Source: Protonemura montana (taxonomy: Eukaryota > Arthropoda > Insecta > Plecoptera > Nemouridae). From it: a stretch of 64,000 nt of DNA. The position numbers and the translations under genes are program-made. The notes below the pieces were generated by a model, which saw only the letters and a program-made list of their open reading frames with translations, made no database searches and was not told where the DNA came from. Numbering within the stretch: the first letter of the stretch is position 1; the number at the start of each line of letters is the position of its first letter. Below are positions 1 through 12,226 of the stretch, in pieces. The DNA lies in assembly GCA_947568835.1 (NCBI GenBank), contig OX387604.1:19621076-19685075 (forward strand). The letters run 5' to 3'.

Positions 1-550
1 GATTGGACTACGCTCAGTTAATCTTCACACTTGAATGCCAACTGTGGCATCGTAAGACCACGGTGAGACTGTCAATTGGAGGTCTAACACAAAGGCAATA
101 ATAAAACGAGTTTCTTGCTATCATTTACAACGACCAGGCCCCATGAATGATTTGAACCGCAGTGCTGTTATCAATGGTTCATTTCTTACGATTGTGCGAA
201 GAGTCTTTACTATAAGTAAGATTCCATGCTTCCTATCATGAGCGACTTTGCTGGGATATCACTTGTCAAGTTTGCATAAAAACGTTAATTTCCTTTCTCA
301 TCACAAAGCACAATTTTGGTAAGTGACTTCTTCTCTGATATCATCATTTTAAATGAATAAGTTAAAAACTGGGCCTGATTTTGTTTGCCATTCCAGCCAA
401 ATGTAAATCCAATGACAGCGTACGACGTCACTCAAAAAAAGTCATGACGGTATTGGTCTAGTATTGCCCTAATATTAGTCTGGGGTTGGCTTAGTATTGG
501 TATAATATGGGCGTAGTATTGGACTAGTATTGGCCGAGTTGCTGACTTAC
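1..550 (-). other. Start of the Dscam intron after exon 9
   Basis: No exon was found. Positions about 450-538 hold a degenerate 9-10-bp repeat built on TAGTATTGG. The next Dscam exon (Ig6) is not within these 550 bases. Confidence 0.7.
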
Positions 551-702
551 CGTAAACGCGAAGCGGGGCAGCATGACCCGTTCTTCCCACGCGGTTTTCA
601 GCGGCGCATTCATACATGCCTCCATCCTCAACAGCCACCCTGCTGATGTTCACGTGACTGATGACATCCCCAGACACCGTCACATACTGGCCAATCACGA
701 AC
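551..702 (-). CDS. Dscam: Dscam exon 9: second half of Ig5 (last exon in window)
   Basis: This exon encodes residues 475-524. Seen: FVIGQYVTVSGDVISHVNI, then VAVEDGGMYECAAENRVG with Cys506, and HAAPLRVY at the end. GQYVT..GDV.S..NI followed by DGG.Y.C.A...VG is the Dscam Ig5 C-terminal half. Asn492 (NIS) is a possible glycosylation site. The acceptor GGGCAG ends at 703 and the donor GTAAGT is at 550-545, with phases 1 in and 1 out. Ig6 onward, the fibronectin domains and the membrane anchor must lie beyond base 1, so membrane-bound versus secreted form cannot be judged. Confidence 0.94.
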
Positions 703-1142
703 CTGCCCGATCCGGCCCGACCCGACCCGACGTAGATCGAAGAGGCCCGACAAGATCCGACGAGGCACACGGGTTAGGAAAGAACAGAATCGTGTTAACA
801 TGGATCATATTGGCTCCATGGAGTGAATTTCCTTTGGTCTTTTAGCCCCGAGGTCATTTTTATGTCAATGCACTCAAAGACTCCCCCCCCCCCTACCCCA
901 CCCACCCATCCATAAGGTGTTCAACTGAATCCTAAAAGCTTCCCACTTTTCCTTTGTAGACGAACCGAAAAGGAACATTAGAGTTAAAAACTATGATTTA
1001 TGTAGGAACGCTAATTCTCGCGTGAAAAAGGAAACGACACTAAAGGCTTTTTATGGCAGAAGGGACGGAAAGTTAGAGGGGGTGGGGGAAGGTGAAAGTT
1101 GTGAAAGCGCAGCAAGGAGGGGGGAAGAGGATCGGAGAAAGT

Positions 1143-1260
1143 GCGAGCGGGGGGTAGGATCGGCATAGAGTGGTGACCGGTTAAGAGAAGAGTTAGCTGC
1201 GTAAGTGAAGATACTCGGTATTATTTTGTATGTAAGTAGAATAATGTGTGTGGGTGAAGT
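1143..1260. repeat. Left copy of a ~118-bp direct repeat flanking a minisatellite (LTR-like)
   Basis: This copy starts GCGAGCGGGG, contains GATCGGCATAGAGTGGTGAC and ATACTCGGTATTATTTTGTA, and ends near GGGTGAAGTG. The right copy at 1933-2053 matches along its length with scattered differences. Direct repeats of this kind around an internal region resemble small LTRs, but no coding capacity, clear primer-binding site or target duplication was identified. Confidence 0.6.
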
Positions 1261-1326
1261 GTTCTCTGTAGAGTGGCAGGAAGGGAAAGAAAACGCCAGA
1301 AAATCCATCGGTCACAAATCAAGCCA

Positions 1327-1856
1327 GCACGTGAACCAGGCGGGAACCAGCACGTGGACTGGGCAAGCCACCAGCACGTGAACCAGGCGAGGAACCAGCA
1401 CGTGGACTGGGCAAGCCACCAGCACGTGAACCAGGCGAGGAACCAGCACGTGGACTGGGCGAGCCACCAGCACGTAGACTGGGCGAGCCACCAGCACGTG
1501 GACTGGGCGAGCCACCAGAACGTGGACTGGGCGAGGAACCAGCACGTGGACTGGGCGAGCCACCAGGACGTGGACTGGGCGAGCCACCAGCACGTGGACT
1601 GGGCGAGGAACCAGCACGTGGACTGGGCGAGCCACCAGCACGTGGACTGGGCGAGCCACCAGCACGTGGACTGGGCGAGGAACCAGCACGTGGACTGGGC
1701 GAGCCACCAGCACGTGGACTGGGCGAGCCACCAGCACGTGGACTGGGCGACGAACCAGCACGTGGACTGGGCAAGCCACCAGCACGTGGACCAGGCAAGC
1801 CATCAGCACGTGGACTGAGTGAGCCACCAGCACGTGGACCTGGCAAGCCACCAGCA
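1327..1856. repeat. 24-bp minisatellite, about 22 copies
   Basis: The unit is GAGCCACCAGCACGTGGACTGGGC, with GGAACCAGC as a common variant. The unit is divisible by three, so it keeps frames open on both strands (8-residue repeats); these are not genes. It contains CACGTG, an E-box-like palindrome, in most units. Confidence 0.9.
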
Positions 1857-1932
1857 CGGAGGTTGGGAGAGCCAGGTCTCAATCGACGGGCGTGATCTAC
1901 TTGATATGCAGTGGTCGGCACTGCCGGGACTA

Positions 1933-2053
1933 GCGAGCGGGGAAAAGGATCGGCAAAGAGTGGTGACCGGTTGAGAGGACAGGGGTTAGATGCGTGAGTG
2001 AAGATACTCGGTCTTATTTTGTATGTTCGAAGAATAAAGTGTGCGAATGATGT
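1933..2053. repeat. Right copy of the ~118-bp direct repeat
   Basis: It shares GCGAGCGGGG, AGAGTGGTGACCGGTT, GTGAAGATACTCGGT and TTATTTTGTATGT with the left copy. It contains GAATAAAGTGTG near its end, an AATAAA-like signal as expected for an LTR read on the plus strand. Confidence 0.6.
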
Positions 2054-2534
2054 GATCACTGCGTATTATTTGGAAGGTAGCATATGATAGAACACAACAT
2101 GTTGGTTGAACTTTAGCTCGGCACATGCACCTACAGTTAAGTACTGATTTAAAGCTTTGAACTTGAGTTGAAGTCAAATGGTGGGTAATTGTGGTTCAAA
2201 GTGTTCTGGGCATTCACAAGATACACAAGGTAATGTATGGTGTGCAGAAACTCGAGAAGGAAACAATGCTCGAAACTTCGGTTTTCCGTAAAATATTTTC
2301 TCAACAAAACTTATTAGGAATGCAGGAATACAATTGCATTCCCTCAGGTTAACCAGGCTCTTAACCAGGTTTCTTGACAAATTCTTCGTTTACGGCTATT
2401 GGAGTGGAAGCTTACTCAGGTATATATTTAGGCTTGCTTGATACAACCAATACAACTAATCGGCCAAACCACTTGTCCGATCAAGACGAAACAAAAACTA
2501 AGCGACTCATCACACTATTGGCAACAGGTTGACA

Positions 2535-2645
2535 TTATTAATATTATTATTACCGTTATCGTCATCGTCATCATCATCGTCATCATCATCGTCATCGTCA
2601 TATTATTTCTATTTATTATATTTATTTATTTATTATATGTGTTTC
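2535..2645. repeat. TTA / TCATCG microsatellite
   Basis: TTA-rich DNA leads into (TCATCG)n and (TCATCA)n, then ATTTATT-rich DNA. Simple sequence. Confidence 0.75.
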
Positions 2646-3083
2646 TTATATGTATTATTATAGTACAAAATTGTCATATTATAATATCATGTAACCAAGA
2701 TGTAACTATGTGTAGTAAAAAATGTTACTTTATATAATCAAAACCACAGACGAGGCCTTGGGGCTTTGTGGAAAACAGAAAACTATTTAAAAAATGTATT
2801 GAGGTTTTAAATGAAAATTTAAAAAATATGTATTTATTTATTAAAAATCTTATTATTTTTGTTCACACAAAATAACTACAAGCTTGAGAAATTTTGGGGT
2901 TAGTGGACCACAACTCCGGTGCCTTAAAATTGCTTGGACACACGTCGAATGAAAGTCAAAATTAATGACAGACTAAGTGAGTTAAAACATTTCAAGACAG
3001 GTATACCTCAAGGATAAATATTAGATCCATTACTAAATTTAATTTATGTAAATGATATGTTCAAATGTGTGGATAACTGTACA

Positions 3084-3309
3084 AGGGCTTCGCGAACGGA
3101 ATTTGAGTTGCGTTGTAGATGAGCGTAGCTAATTTTGTTCTGTATTCCTTTATTTTTCTTTGGAAAGGGGTGCAATTTAATACTTCATTGATGAGAGTAA
3201 TGAGCAAAGTGAGCGGAGTGAACTTAACATGTAATTATTGTATTGTTACCAGCCACAACTATTGCTACGCTTATCTACAACGCAAAACAAATTGCGTTCG
3301 CGAAGCCCT
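3084..3309. mobile_element. MITE-like element with ~40-bp terminal inverted repeats
   Basis: The left end AGGGCTTCGCGAACGGAATT runs on through TTGCGTTGTAGATGAG. The right end is its inverse, ending GCGTTCGCGAAGCCCT, with two or three mismatches over about 40 bp. It is 226 bp long with no coding capacity and lies inside the LINE fragment. I could not define a target-site duplication. Confidence 0.7.
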
Positions 3310-3905
3310 CGTTAAATTTTTGGTCATATTCGTACTGTAAAAATGTTGCCATGTTGTAATGGATCATGGAGAACCCTGCATGTTTAGCAAAAACTATTTG
3401 AAAAGGGTTTTGAATGCTAAGTAGAGGACAACTAAATTTCCCGACGTTTCATAACATGTACTAGTTACTTCTTCAAGGGTTAAAGCAGTCCTGACAATTT
3501 TCCGATAACAAAAGAACCAAATTTGGTAGATTTTGTAATTTTATATCATTTGATAATTTGTAATCTTTTGGTAATTTCGGTTCATTGCATTTTTGTTGAA
3601 ATTTGTGAAAACCGTTGTCATGGAAAATGGCTTGGAACTACGAAAAGGTTGCAAGGTCCCAAAATTTTCCGTGTTCAAGGAAAATATATCTGCGAATTAC
3701 AACAACAATGTGTCTTTACTTCATAACCTCCTAAAAGCTAATTTATAAAATACAAAATTTTGTACATTGTGAATGGTTTGAAAACTATTTGACCGATTTT
3801 GCTGAAAATCAAACTGGGCACAAAAATTTGCCCTGCAAATTTGGTCCAAATCGGTCGAATTTTTTTTCTGGGGTAAGTGAATTTGGAGACTTCGCTCCGC
3901 TCGCT
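3310..3905. other. Unclassified DNA inserted within the LINE fragment
   Basis: About 600 bp between the MITE and the resumption of LINE homology. It has short open frames without recognisable similarity and ends with GACTTCGCTCCGCTCGCTAC. It may be part of a second insertion. Confidence 0.4.
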
Positions 3906-5130
3906 ACGCTCATCAAAAATCTTAACGTATTCAAATGACACGGTGTTAATAGCCTCCCACAGAGATTTCACAAGTACGGAAAATATGCTACTGAAAGAAT
4001 TTCCGGCAGTCCTACGTTGGACACATGATAACAATTTAATATGCAACGCTAAAAACACCAATGTAATACACGTTCACCGCTCAACCACGAAGCAAAAATC
4101 AAGGTTAGACATTTTTTCGAATGTTTACACATCTTTGTTGTTTCATCATGTGATTGCTGTACAGTTTTAGGGGATACTGACACTTTCCTGTCGTTAGCAA
4201 TTTTAGTCGATAGGTTTTTCTCGTGGAAACCACTCGTTGATCGACTTTGTAAACGACTGAATTCTGCTCTGCATTTACAAGTCAAGATCATTCAAGTTGC
4301 CGTACTACCTTTTAAGGACAGTTTATCTTGCCGCAGTAGAATAAATAATAATGTATGGATTACTAGGATGGGGAAACGCCTCTCATTTCATCATAAACAA
4401 AATAGCTACAACTCATAATCGAATATTGAAACTAATATCGCCCTTTCTTCTTGAAACGATAACAGAAACCTGAATGTCAACTTTATGTACCAGTAACTTC
4501 CAGTGTTACCTGTACAAAAATTATATGAGTTTAGATTTTACTTAAAGTATTTCTTTGGTTATAAATATAAAGAACTGACATCAGAAATCGCAATGAAGGC
4601 AAGCCTTAGAAATTTGCAGCCGTATGTGGTACCAATATTTCAAAATAAGAACGGCAAAAGACTGCTCGAATACACCGTACGTTAGCTATTAAACAATCTT
4701 CCCTCCGAAATTTGCCATATAGAAAACATCGAGCAAATAAAATTACAACAAAATATTGGTTCCTTGATAAATAAACCTAACGGCTTTAAATATTGTAAAT
4801 AGATAAGTGCACTTTTAGGAGGATATAATTTATCTTCTTTTCTCAGTGTTTTTAATTTTGCATTCTTTAATAATTGCCCATAAATACACGGAAAGCTAAG
4901 AAAGTAAATCCAAATACTTTTTTCTATTACATATAATTATTTTTTATATTCAAATTATCCACGTGTTATAGTAAAAAATAATTGGATACACATTCCTTTC
5001 GTGTCAATTTTTAATTTTTAAATTAAACTGTTTTTCAAAGTTCAAATAATGTATTATTAGGCCAAGGCTAACTTTACGATGCTAGAAATTGTCAGAGGCG
5101 GATAAATCCACTTTCGACGCGAGTTCGATC

Positions 5131-5302
5131 CAGGGAGATCCTGGAAGATCCTGGGTGGTTCTGGGTGGTTCTGGGTGGTTCTGGGTGGTTCTGGGTGGTT
5201 CTGAGAGGTTCTGGGATGTTCCGGGAGATCCAAGGAGGTCCTGGGAAGTCCCGAAAGGTTCTGAGAGGTCCTCGGTGGTTCTGGGAGGTCCTGGGAGTAC
5301 CT
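5131..5302. repeat. 10-bp minisatellite CTGGGTGGTT
   Basis: About 16 copies of CTGGGTGGTT and variants (CTGGGAGGTC, CTGAGAGGTT). It ends about 34 bp from the donor of Dscam exon 8. Confidence 0.9.
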
Positions 5303-5335
5303 GAGTTGTAACAATGCTCCGGGCAATGTGCTCAC

Positions 5336-5480
5336 CTGTCGCTTACGGGCAGGGGGAAGCCGTCCAAGGACCAATGCATCTGAGGTGTTGGTTGGCCGGC
5401 AGCCACACATTTCAGTGACACGTCGGGTCCGGGCTGCAAAGTTTGCTCGATAAACTTGTAAACCAGCTGGGGTCGCGAGG
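5336..5480 (-). CDS. Dscam: Dscam exon 8: first half of Ig5
   Basis: This exon encodes residues 427-473. Seen: SRPQLVYKFIEQTLQPGPDV, then SLKCVAAGQPTPQMHWSLDG with Cys450 and Trp462, and PLPVSD at the end. The order F.E.T..PGP.V.LKC.A.G.PTP...W.LDG is the Dscam Ig5 signature. The acceptor TTGTCAG ends at 5481 and the donor GTGAGC is at 5335-5330. Length is 145 bp with phases 2 in and 2 out. The split codon with exon 9 gives Arg474, so the junction reads DRFVIGQY as expected for Dscam. A decanucleotide minisatellite begins about 34 bp past the donor. Confidence 0.93.
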
Positions 5481-6284
5481 CTGACAACACAAAACAAACA
5501 AACTGTTTCATCAGGTATTACACCAGGTATTAAATCGGGTATTACATCGGGCCTTACAAAGGGTTTACTACCATTGATTCGACTTCAAAATGTTTGTTTC
5601 AGTTTAAAATCGGCATTCGAGTTTTGGTTCTATATCAATATTCTTTCTTTTTTGCACGCACATTGTTCAAAGGTATAAGTTTCTAATCCAAGCTTTATTG
5701 CTATCATTTGAAGTTTCGATCGGGCGTGGTGAAGAAGCACAACTGGAACTTGCCTACCCAACCTCTCCAAAATCTGAAAACCCTTCGCCTTTAATTAGAA
5801 ATGTCGGCGTCGCGTCAGCGTCGCAGCGGCGAGCTACGACGCTTATTTTCATTGCTAATAGCCAGCAAGGCAATCACATTTCCGTGTGGGATGCGAGCCC
5901 CCACACCCCACCTCACCGCCACCTCCTCCCAAGTGTGGTTCAAGAACAAGCGGCGCTGGGGGGGGGGGAGAGATTCTTTGAAAAAACGGCGCTTGTCGAG
6001 TGAGAGATCTCACAGCGGGGGTGCAGTGGGGTGAAAAAGGGAAGGGGGGGGGGGCGCCGCCCTGTAGTCGAGTAAATGAGGTTCCCATCGAGTGGCTGGG
6101 AAAGTCTCACCCAGCAGCCAACAGAGAAATCTCTATCAGCTTCCTATGTTCGGCTGAAAGAAGATCCAATTATCGAGAAGAGTTCTGCTAGCATTTCCCT
6201 CCTCCCGTCAATTCTATTCCTACCGTAAGCCAAATCGAGTCAGCTCTCGTTAAAGGCTGCTCCGGGTCCTCGCCAACATCCACT

Positions 6285-6408
6285 GCCCTTTGACTTGCCT
6301 TGCCTAGCCTTGCTTTGCCTCGCCTCGACTCGCCTAGCCTAGCCTTGCCCGGCTTTGCCTTGCTTTGCCTTGCCCTGCCTTGCCTTGCCTTGCTTTGCCT
6401 TGCCCTGT
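6285..6408. repeat. TTGCC pentamer array
   Basis: About 24 copies of TTGCC/TCGCC/TAGCC pentamers. Confidence 0.85.
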
Positions 6409-9400
6409 GTTTTCACGTGCAGTGTCTTTGTCAACTCGATCACGTCTGAACACTTCACGTTTCAGGCAGAGATGCTGCCTTTTGTTTTAATTACTTAGTT
6501 AATTAAAACTTCGATGAGTCCTCGATAAATACGCTTTATTATGCCACGGACAGTTTTCTGAATCGCATATGTATTCTCCGTGGCTCGTGGCGCCCGTGGA
6601 GCTCGTGGTGCCCGTGGAGCTCGTAGTTGGTTTTCTCGCTGCGTAACGGACTTTACAACGTCAAACGTCTGGGATGAAGGATCGCTTCCTATCTCGATAT
6701 CAAGATCTTAAGAGAAAAAGCTCCTTCAAAATTATTTTAATCTTCGAAACTAGACGAGTGTATGGAGGAAGAGTGTGTCTATGGAAAGAATGATAAAAAA
6801 ACACATGCCTTTCTTTACGCACTGTTTCTTGTCCCCCAAAGGTGTGACTGCGTGAGGGTTTGCATACCCAACCATAGTACGAGAAGTTTCTTGCCCTGCG
6901 CTAAGGCAGCATGGAACCACCAAAGCATATTTAAAAAAAATACAATATTTTGCTATTATGATGTTGGCATCAAAAGCGTGGGTCTATAGCGCCTCGCTAG
7001 TTTTTATACGAGCTAGAAGTATACCAAACGGCAAAACTAGGTATTCCTGTGCCCGGGGATAAGATTTTTCGTTGCCCCCCCTTCTACCCACCAGAAAGGA
7101 AGGAGCCTAAAAAAGAATTAACAGTTCTAATGTTTCTGTATTGCACACATTTGTACACGTTCACTTGCGACTGGCAAAAAAGATACTTAAAAAATGTATG
7201 GTTACTAGAAATAAACAAATCTTTGCGATTTAGAAATTAAGTAGGGGGTCAGCTCCTAGGAGCACTCCGGGCGCGGTTTCAGTAGTTTCCAAACCATTAC
7301 TAAACCACTAAACCAGTAAGTGCATTGTGTAAAAGCAATTTTTGCCACGATTGGGAAAAATAAGTTACTCATACCCGCAGAAATAACGCAAATTCGATCA
7401 TTTGCACCGACATTGAGTAAGGCAGTAGCGTTGAGTGTGTAGCCTACGCTCTCAGCGCTAGTAGCAACATACTATGTAACCATTACCACAAGAAGACTAG
7501 TCCCACAGCCTCAATGGGGAAGTAAGAGTGCCTGAAATGCAACTATTAATTTTAAGATAATTTTGGAAAACAACAAATAAATTTGACGTGGGTCGTCGGC
7601 ACGGGCTCGTCGGTCAGCACGCATCCACGTTTTACCCTCCAGGCCTATCAGAGAAAACCCGCTGGGCCCGGTGGCGGTTGTCCCGCCTACCCCGCCGGTA
7701 GTTACGCCATTGATCATACCTTTGCAGCCGCTTAATTAAATTGCTTATAGCGATAAACAGAGACATTTTGATTATTTGCTAGAGAGAGACAGCCAATATT
7801 TAGGGGATTTAGAACCTTACTATTATGCAAAAATGGACGTCTTACTTTGTTCCAAAATTTCTGAATGAAGACCTGCATAGTTAAAACGAGCGGCAAGCTA
7901 AGGGACAAAATCTTTGTTAAAACTGTAAGACGAACGGTTTTGTTGTGCGAATCACTACTTTTATGCTCATTTAGTATGTTTTTTAATAATCCGAGGTTCC
8001 TTATTTTTTATGTTAACGAAGTAAAGTTGCTTCTGTTACCAATAAATAGTGTTTTCTTTTTTTTTTATTCAAAATTCAAACAAATCCTGGGGATTATTTG
8101 TGTAAAGTAGTGGATTTTTGTATACTCTTGGAACCCTATCTTAGAACCCCACCTTGGAACCTCTTTGGTGTGTCCAGGGCTCTACTAAATAAAATGCTCG
8201 ATGAAAATGAGAACGTGCTAAAACGGGGCCCACTAATAATGTATTCGCAAGCACGGTTTGAGATTCACAATATACGCTGGGTTGTTGCTAGCCGGGTGGA
8301 AAAACACCGCGATAGAAATCAAATGTCGCAGAGAACTTGAAGTATTCGCGAGCACGGATCTTCATTACGACTTTCGCAATTTAAGAAAAAGTAACAGGCT
8401 CTGCAATAATTGAATATTAAGATTTAAAAGAAAGATAAATGACAAAATACTGCCTCGGTGCGGGTGCTACTGCGATTCTATTAACAGAACCGATGCTCAA
8501 AATGTCTTTTGAAATTCCCTTTGCGTGAGAGTCGCTGAGCAAGCGCAAGTTGGGGGAACTGTTATAATCATTGCGACATGCATTTGAAATAGACATCGCT
8601 AAAATGATTGTTATCAGGCATGAATTTTGTTTGAAATACCGATTCGGTTCAGAAGTGAAACAAAGTTTTGGTTGTAACGCTCTCGACAGGTTCGAAAATG
8701 GATATTGACGAAAATCGGTCTGTAAATAACAATCACTGATTACAAGAATATTCATTCATTTGCAGCTTTAGTGCGTTCACTTTTTTATTATTTGATATTT
8801 TCCTGCGAGGATATTATTTTGGAATATGTTTTACTTTGTCAGTGTTTAGTGAACGTAACTAGAGTCGTTGAATCATGAGAAAAAGGCAGCTCGATGCTAA
8901 GAGAACGGGAATATTGACTGATGAAAACAATCTCCACGTGTGTACAGAGCATTGTTTACCTGGAGGTCACTCAAAATAATGCCGATAAGGTAATAACAGG
9001 TGAGTTTTGTCGTCTCTGGCACAGTCAGGTCAAGCACCAGGCTGGTGGAATAGCATTACAATTGATTTTCTTTGGCAAGCTTAGATCTTTTATTTCGCTG
9101 TTGTTTTGATATCGCTGTGCTTCTTCGACGAGTCTTGCGCTGCAGGTTGCCTAACCAAGGAAACTTGTACATGCACTTTCATTGGGAAGATAGAAATTAC
9201 CACGCTAAAAAAACTTTTGCTTCTTTTTCAAAATTACGATAGTGAAGAGTTAAAAATCAACAAATGCCTTCGATATTTTATTTTCGTGCAAATTTGCGAT
9301 TCCAGATGCAGCTACGTCCAGATGCGGATGGCAGTTACAAGAGAGAGAGGGAGAGAGAAAAAAGGAGAAATGACTCCTGTAAACCCAACTGTCATCACCA

Positions 9401-9527
9401 TTATCCTAACTGTCACCTGTAGCATTGAAAAATACTGATATTTTTCAAAAATATCTTGCTAACATATTTATTGAAAAACACTAACAACAAGACGCGAGCA
9501 CATATTGGTGTGTCGTGTTTGGGGGCC

Positions 9528-9845
9528 CCGAACAAACAAACATCTAGTGTAACAAACAAACATCTAGTTGTAACAAACAAACATCTAGTTCTAACAAACA
9601 AGCATCTAGTTGTAACAAACAAACATCTAGTTGTAACAAACAAACATCTAGTTCTAACAAACAAACATCTAGTTCTAACAAACAATCATCTAGTTCTAAC
9701 AAACAGACATCTAGTTCTAGCAAACAAACATCTAGTTCTAACAAACAAGCATCTAGTTCTAACAAACAAGCATCTAGTTCTTACAAACAAGCATCTACTT
9801 GAAAAAAAAAAGCTTCTAGTTCTAAAAAACAAGCATCTAGTTACA
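9528..9845. repeat. 21-bp minisatellite
   Basis: About 15 copies of a unit close to AACAAACAAACATCTAGTTC plus one base. The unit length is a multiple of three, so frames stay open on both strands; not coding. Confidence 0.9.
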
Positions 9846-11939
9846 GCAAAATACCAAATAAAATATTAATCTTGCAAACCGCGGCATGTGCCAGTGGCAG
9901 ACTGTAGTCACATTTTGCGTACATTCAAATGGGCTCGTTCCAGCCGAAGTTTTTAGGAAACGTTTGGACAATGAGAATCACTCTTTAAAATGCCGAGCAG
10001 GCCTGGAAACGATCGTGGGGTTCGCTGTTGGGTGGGCGGGTAGGTGGATGGGTAGGTGGGTTGGGGGTGGGTGGGAGGGCTGTCAGCCGGGTAATTCTGG
10101 CGTCGCGTGATGATCACGTGATGATCACAGCCTGCACTAGTTGGACGCAGGGAAACGTTCGGCAAATGTTCGGTAAATGTTCGGTAAATGCATCGTCGTC
10201 ACATGCATTGTGTCAACAGGTAGGGCACCCACCGCTCAAATTCAAGCACACACAACACATTTATACTGAAAATGTATACTGAAAATGTATACTGAACAGG
10301 AATTCTCAAATTCTCGGAGCTATAAAACCTGTTGTTTCTATGACGTTTCAAGCCAACATCAGGACATCTATTAAAATAATAAAGACAATGTTAATAGTTG
10401 ACTGTTACGTTTGGATTTGATTTTGGCAGCAGATTCTAGTCGATGTTAAATCACGAGTTCGTGTTTTATGTGGCGATGCTATTTGCCTTTTAAACCGATG
10501 AAAAGTTTGTTAAAACTCGTTTCATTCTTAGTCTTGGCAGTCGTGGGATAAGTTTCAGTTATATTTTTCGGTCTCGACTCGGGTCAAGCGATAATGTTCA
10601 TGTTGGCAATTAGCAACCTGACTTCTACTGAAAATTGGGGACGCAGACCCTTTTGCGTTCGGAGTATTGGGGGTCAAGATCTATTCCAAAAAATCTGGAA
10701 AATAAAACAGTAGGTACGCAGAGAACGGCTGCGAGAAATGTTGTTGATATTTAAAATTATACGAAAAATCATCTCGTTTGTAAATTATTGATAATTTTTT
10801 TAAACTTATTCCTTCGGTGTATTTTAAATATCAAATTTTTAAAAGACACGCTCTTCCTTCATAAACTGTTTTTTTTTCAAAGTTTGATTCATTTTGGAAA
10901 CTCTTTTCTCTGACCACTTGAACCTCTGAAACAAATCTTTTTACTAAGAAGACTAAACGCTTTGAAAACTCGTAACTCCATTTCACTCTGAGGAGAAACT
11001 CGTTAACTGAGCTCACTATTATTGAGTTACAATAATTCATTTTTTTAATTCAATTTTCAGGACGCGTTGCACCTAAATTCGGGTATTTCTTACATCCCTT
11101 TTCTTAGCTCGAGCGAAAAGGTTGAAAGACCTCAACTCACTGCTCCCAGGGGTTGAAATCCACTCACAAATTGTTTACTTTATACAAAGACATGGTCAGC
11201 AACCTTTAAACCCCTTTATTTCGTTTGTTTCTTTTAAAAGCAGTTAGCAGCTTCTCTTAGAAAATGTAAATCTACTCCCCTTCTTTGGGTGAAATGGAGT
11301 ATAGAACTCTTGACTAAGGATTGTTATTGGCTTGCTTCACACACTTTTATTTTAATCGCGTCAGTTGCGTCAGTGGCGTAAGTTATAGTTTTTCACAAAT
11401 CTCTATTACATCGGTGTCGTTGCTGGTAATGATGATGGTAATAATGATAATGATAATAAGAAGAATAACAAAATGAATAATAAAAAAAATAATATTTGAT
11501 TGTCATTTTGATCCATAGATATTAGACTGTCAGAGAGACGAGATACACATTGACATAAATAAATAAATAAGAGTAGTAAAAATAACAGTACACATAGGAC
11601 TGTTAGCCGTCGTAAAATTCGGCTGTAGAATAGAAACATTTGTCAATTTGATAAAACTTAAGTGCAGAATTGAATTCATTGTCTTTTTTTAATAGTAAGT
11701 ATTTAGGTAGCTTGTTATGCAATTAAGGACCTTTGTGGACAGGACCTTTAATTACATTTGATATGGGCCGTGCGATCAGATGGCTATTTCTAAGGGTGCT
11801 AGCACCTTACAGTTCTCTGATACTTCTGGCATAAATTATAGAGAAGTAAATTTACAGGCATGACAGTGTAAGAATATTATATTCCTTGAAGAGCGGTCTA
11901 CAGGAGTCTTTAATGTGAGTTACGGCATGTTTATTGTTG

Positions 11940-12190
11940 CTTGTCTAGGCCATAAAGCGGACGGCTTTCTTTTGCAAAATGAAGGCTTTCTTTTGCAAAA
12001 TGAAGGCTCTTTTGGCATGAGACGATAATCCCCATAGCACAACACCGTATTGCAAGGATTGGATGTTTGCGAAATAAACCATTTTGGTTGCTTCGAGGTT
12101 GGTGGTGGCAGCTAGTCTTTTTATTAGGTAACATCCCGAGGCGATTTTTGCTGATATGTGGGTCACATAACTTTTCCGGTCGAGGGACAT
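11940..12190 (-). mobile_element. LINE reverse-transcriptase 3' fragment
   Basis: The minus-strand frame reads GCYLIKRLAATTNLEATKMV, then LQYGVVLWG and FILQKKAVRFM. The pattern YG..LWG followed by ...LQKKA.R.. is characteristic of the region after the polymerase core in non-LTR retrotransposons. It begins within 40 bp of the Dscam exon 7 donor. A local duplication repeats AFILQKK. Confidence 0.7.
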
Positions 12191-12226
12191 GATGTTGACA
12201 TGGTGAAATATACTGCGACGTCTTAC

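Larger units (their letters stand above)
2930..4800 (+). mobile_element. Non-LTR retrotransposon (LINE) fragment, interrupted
   Basis: Broken pieces of a reverse transcriptase ORF lie in order on the plus strand. At about 2990-3080 the frame reads TGIPQG, then a stop, then LIYVNDM. After a gap the catalytic region continues at about 3920 as YSNDTVLIASHRDF, where YADDTVL would be expected. Parts near 4120-4290 read LVDRFFSWKPLVDRLCKRLN in another frame. Positions 4345-4440 read MYGLLGWGNASHFI, and 4503-4680 gives the C-terminal tail. The active-site YADD is degraded and several frameshifts are present, so it is dead. A MITE and further unclassified DNA separate the two halves (3084-3905). Confidence 0.75.
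703..5335 (-). other. Dscam intron between exons 8 and 9
   Basis: A 4.6-kb intron. It holds the direct-repeat-flanked 24-bp minisatellite (1143-2053), an AT/TCATCG microsatellite near 2535, a LINE fragment split by a MITE (2930-4800), and a decanucleotide array next to exon 8. I see no extra Ig exon. Confidence 0.75.
5481..12226 (-). other. Dscam intron between exons 7 and 8
   Basis: A 6.7-kb intron. It carries a TTGCC pentamer array (6285-6408), a short GTGGAGCTC-type repeat (about 6570-6625), a 21-bp minisatellite (9528-9845), G/GT-rich DNA near 10020-10080, three copies of a 12-bp unit near 10160 and three of a 14-bp unit near 10260, and a LINE fragment next to exon 7. A GC-rich stretch at 7580-7720 resembles dispersed-repeat DNA that I cannot classify. 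Stretches 7800-9300 and 10300-11900 show nothing recognisable. Confidence 0.7.

Noticed and set aside
1273..2059. Overlapping open frames on both strands with HQHVDWAS or GGSPSPRA repeats
   Set aside because: They are frames of the 24-bp minisatellite.
7511..7717. 68-codon minus-strand ORF with GGVGGTTATGPSG
   Set aside because: The GC-rich stretch looks like dispersed-repeat DNA; no domain and no splice evidence.
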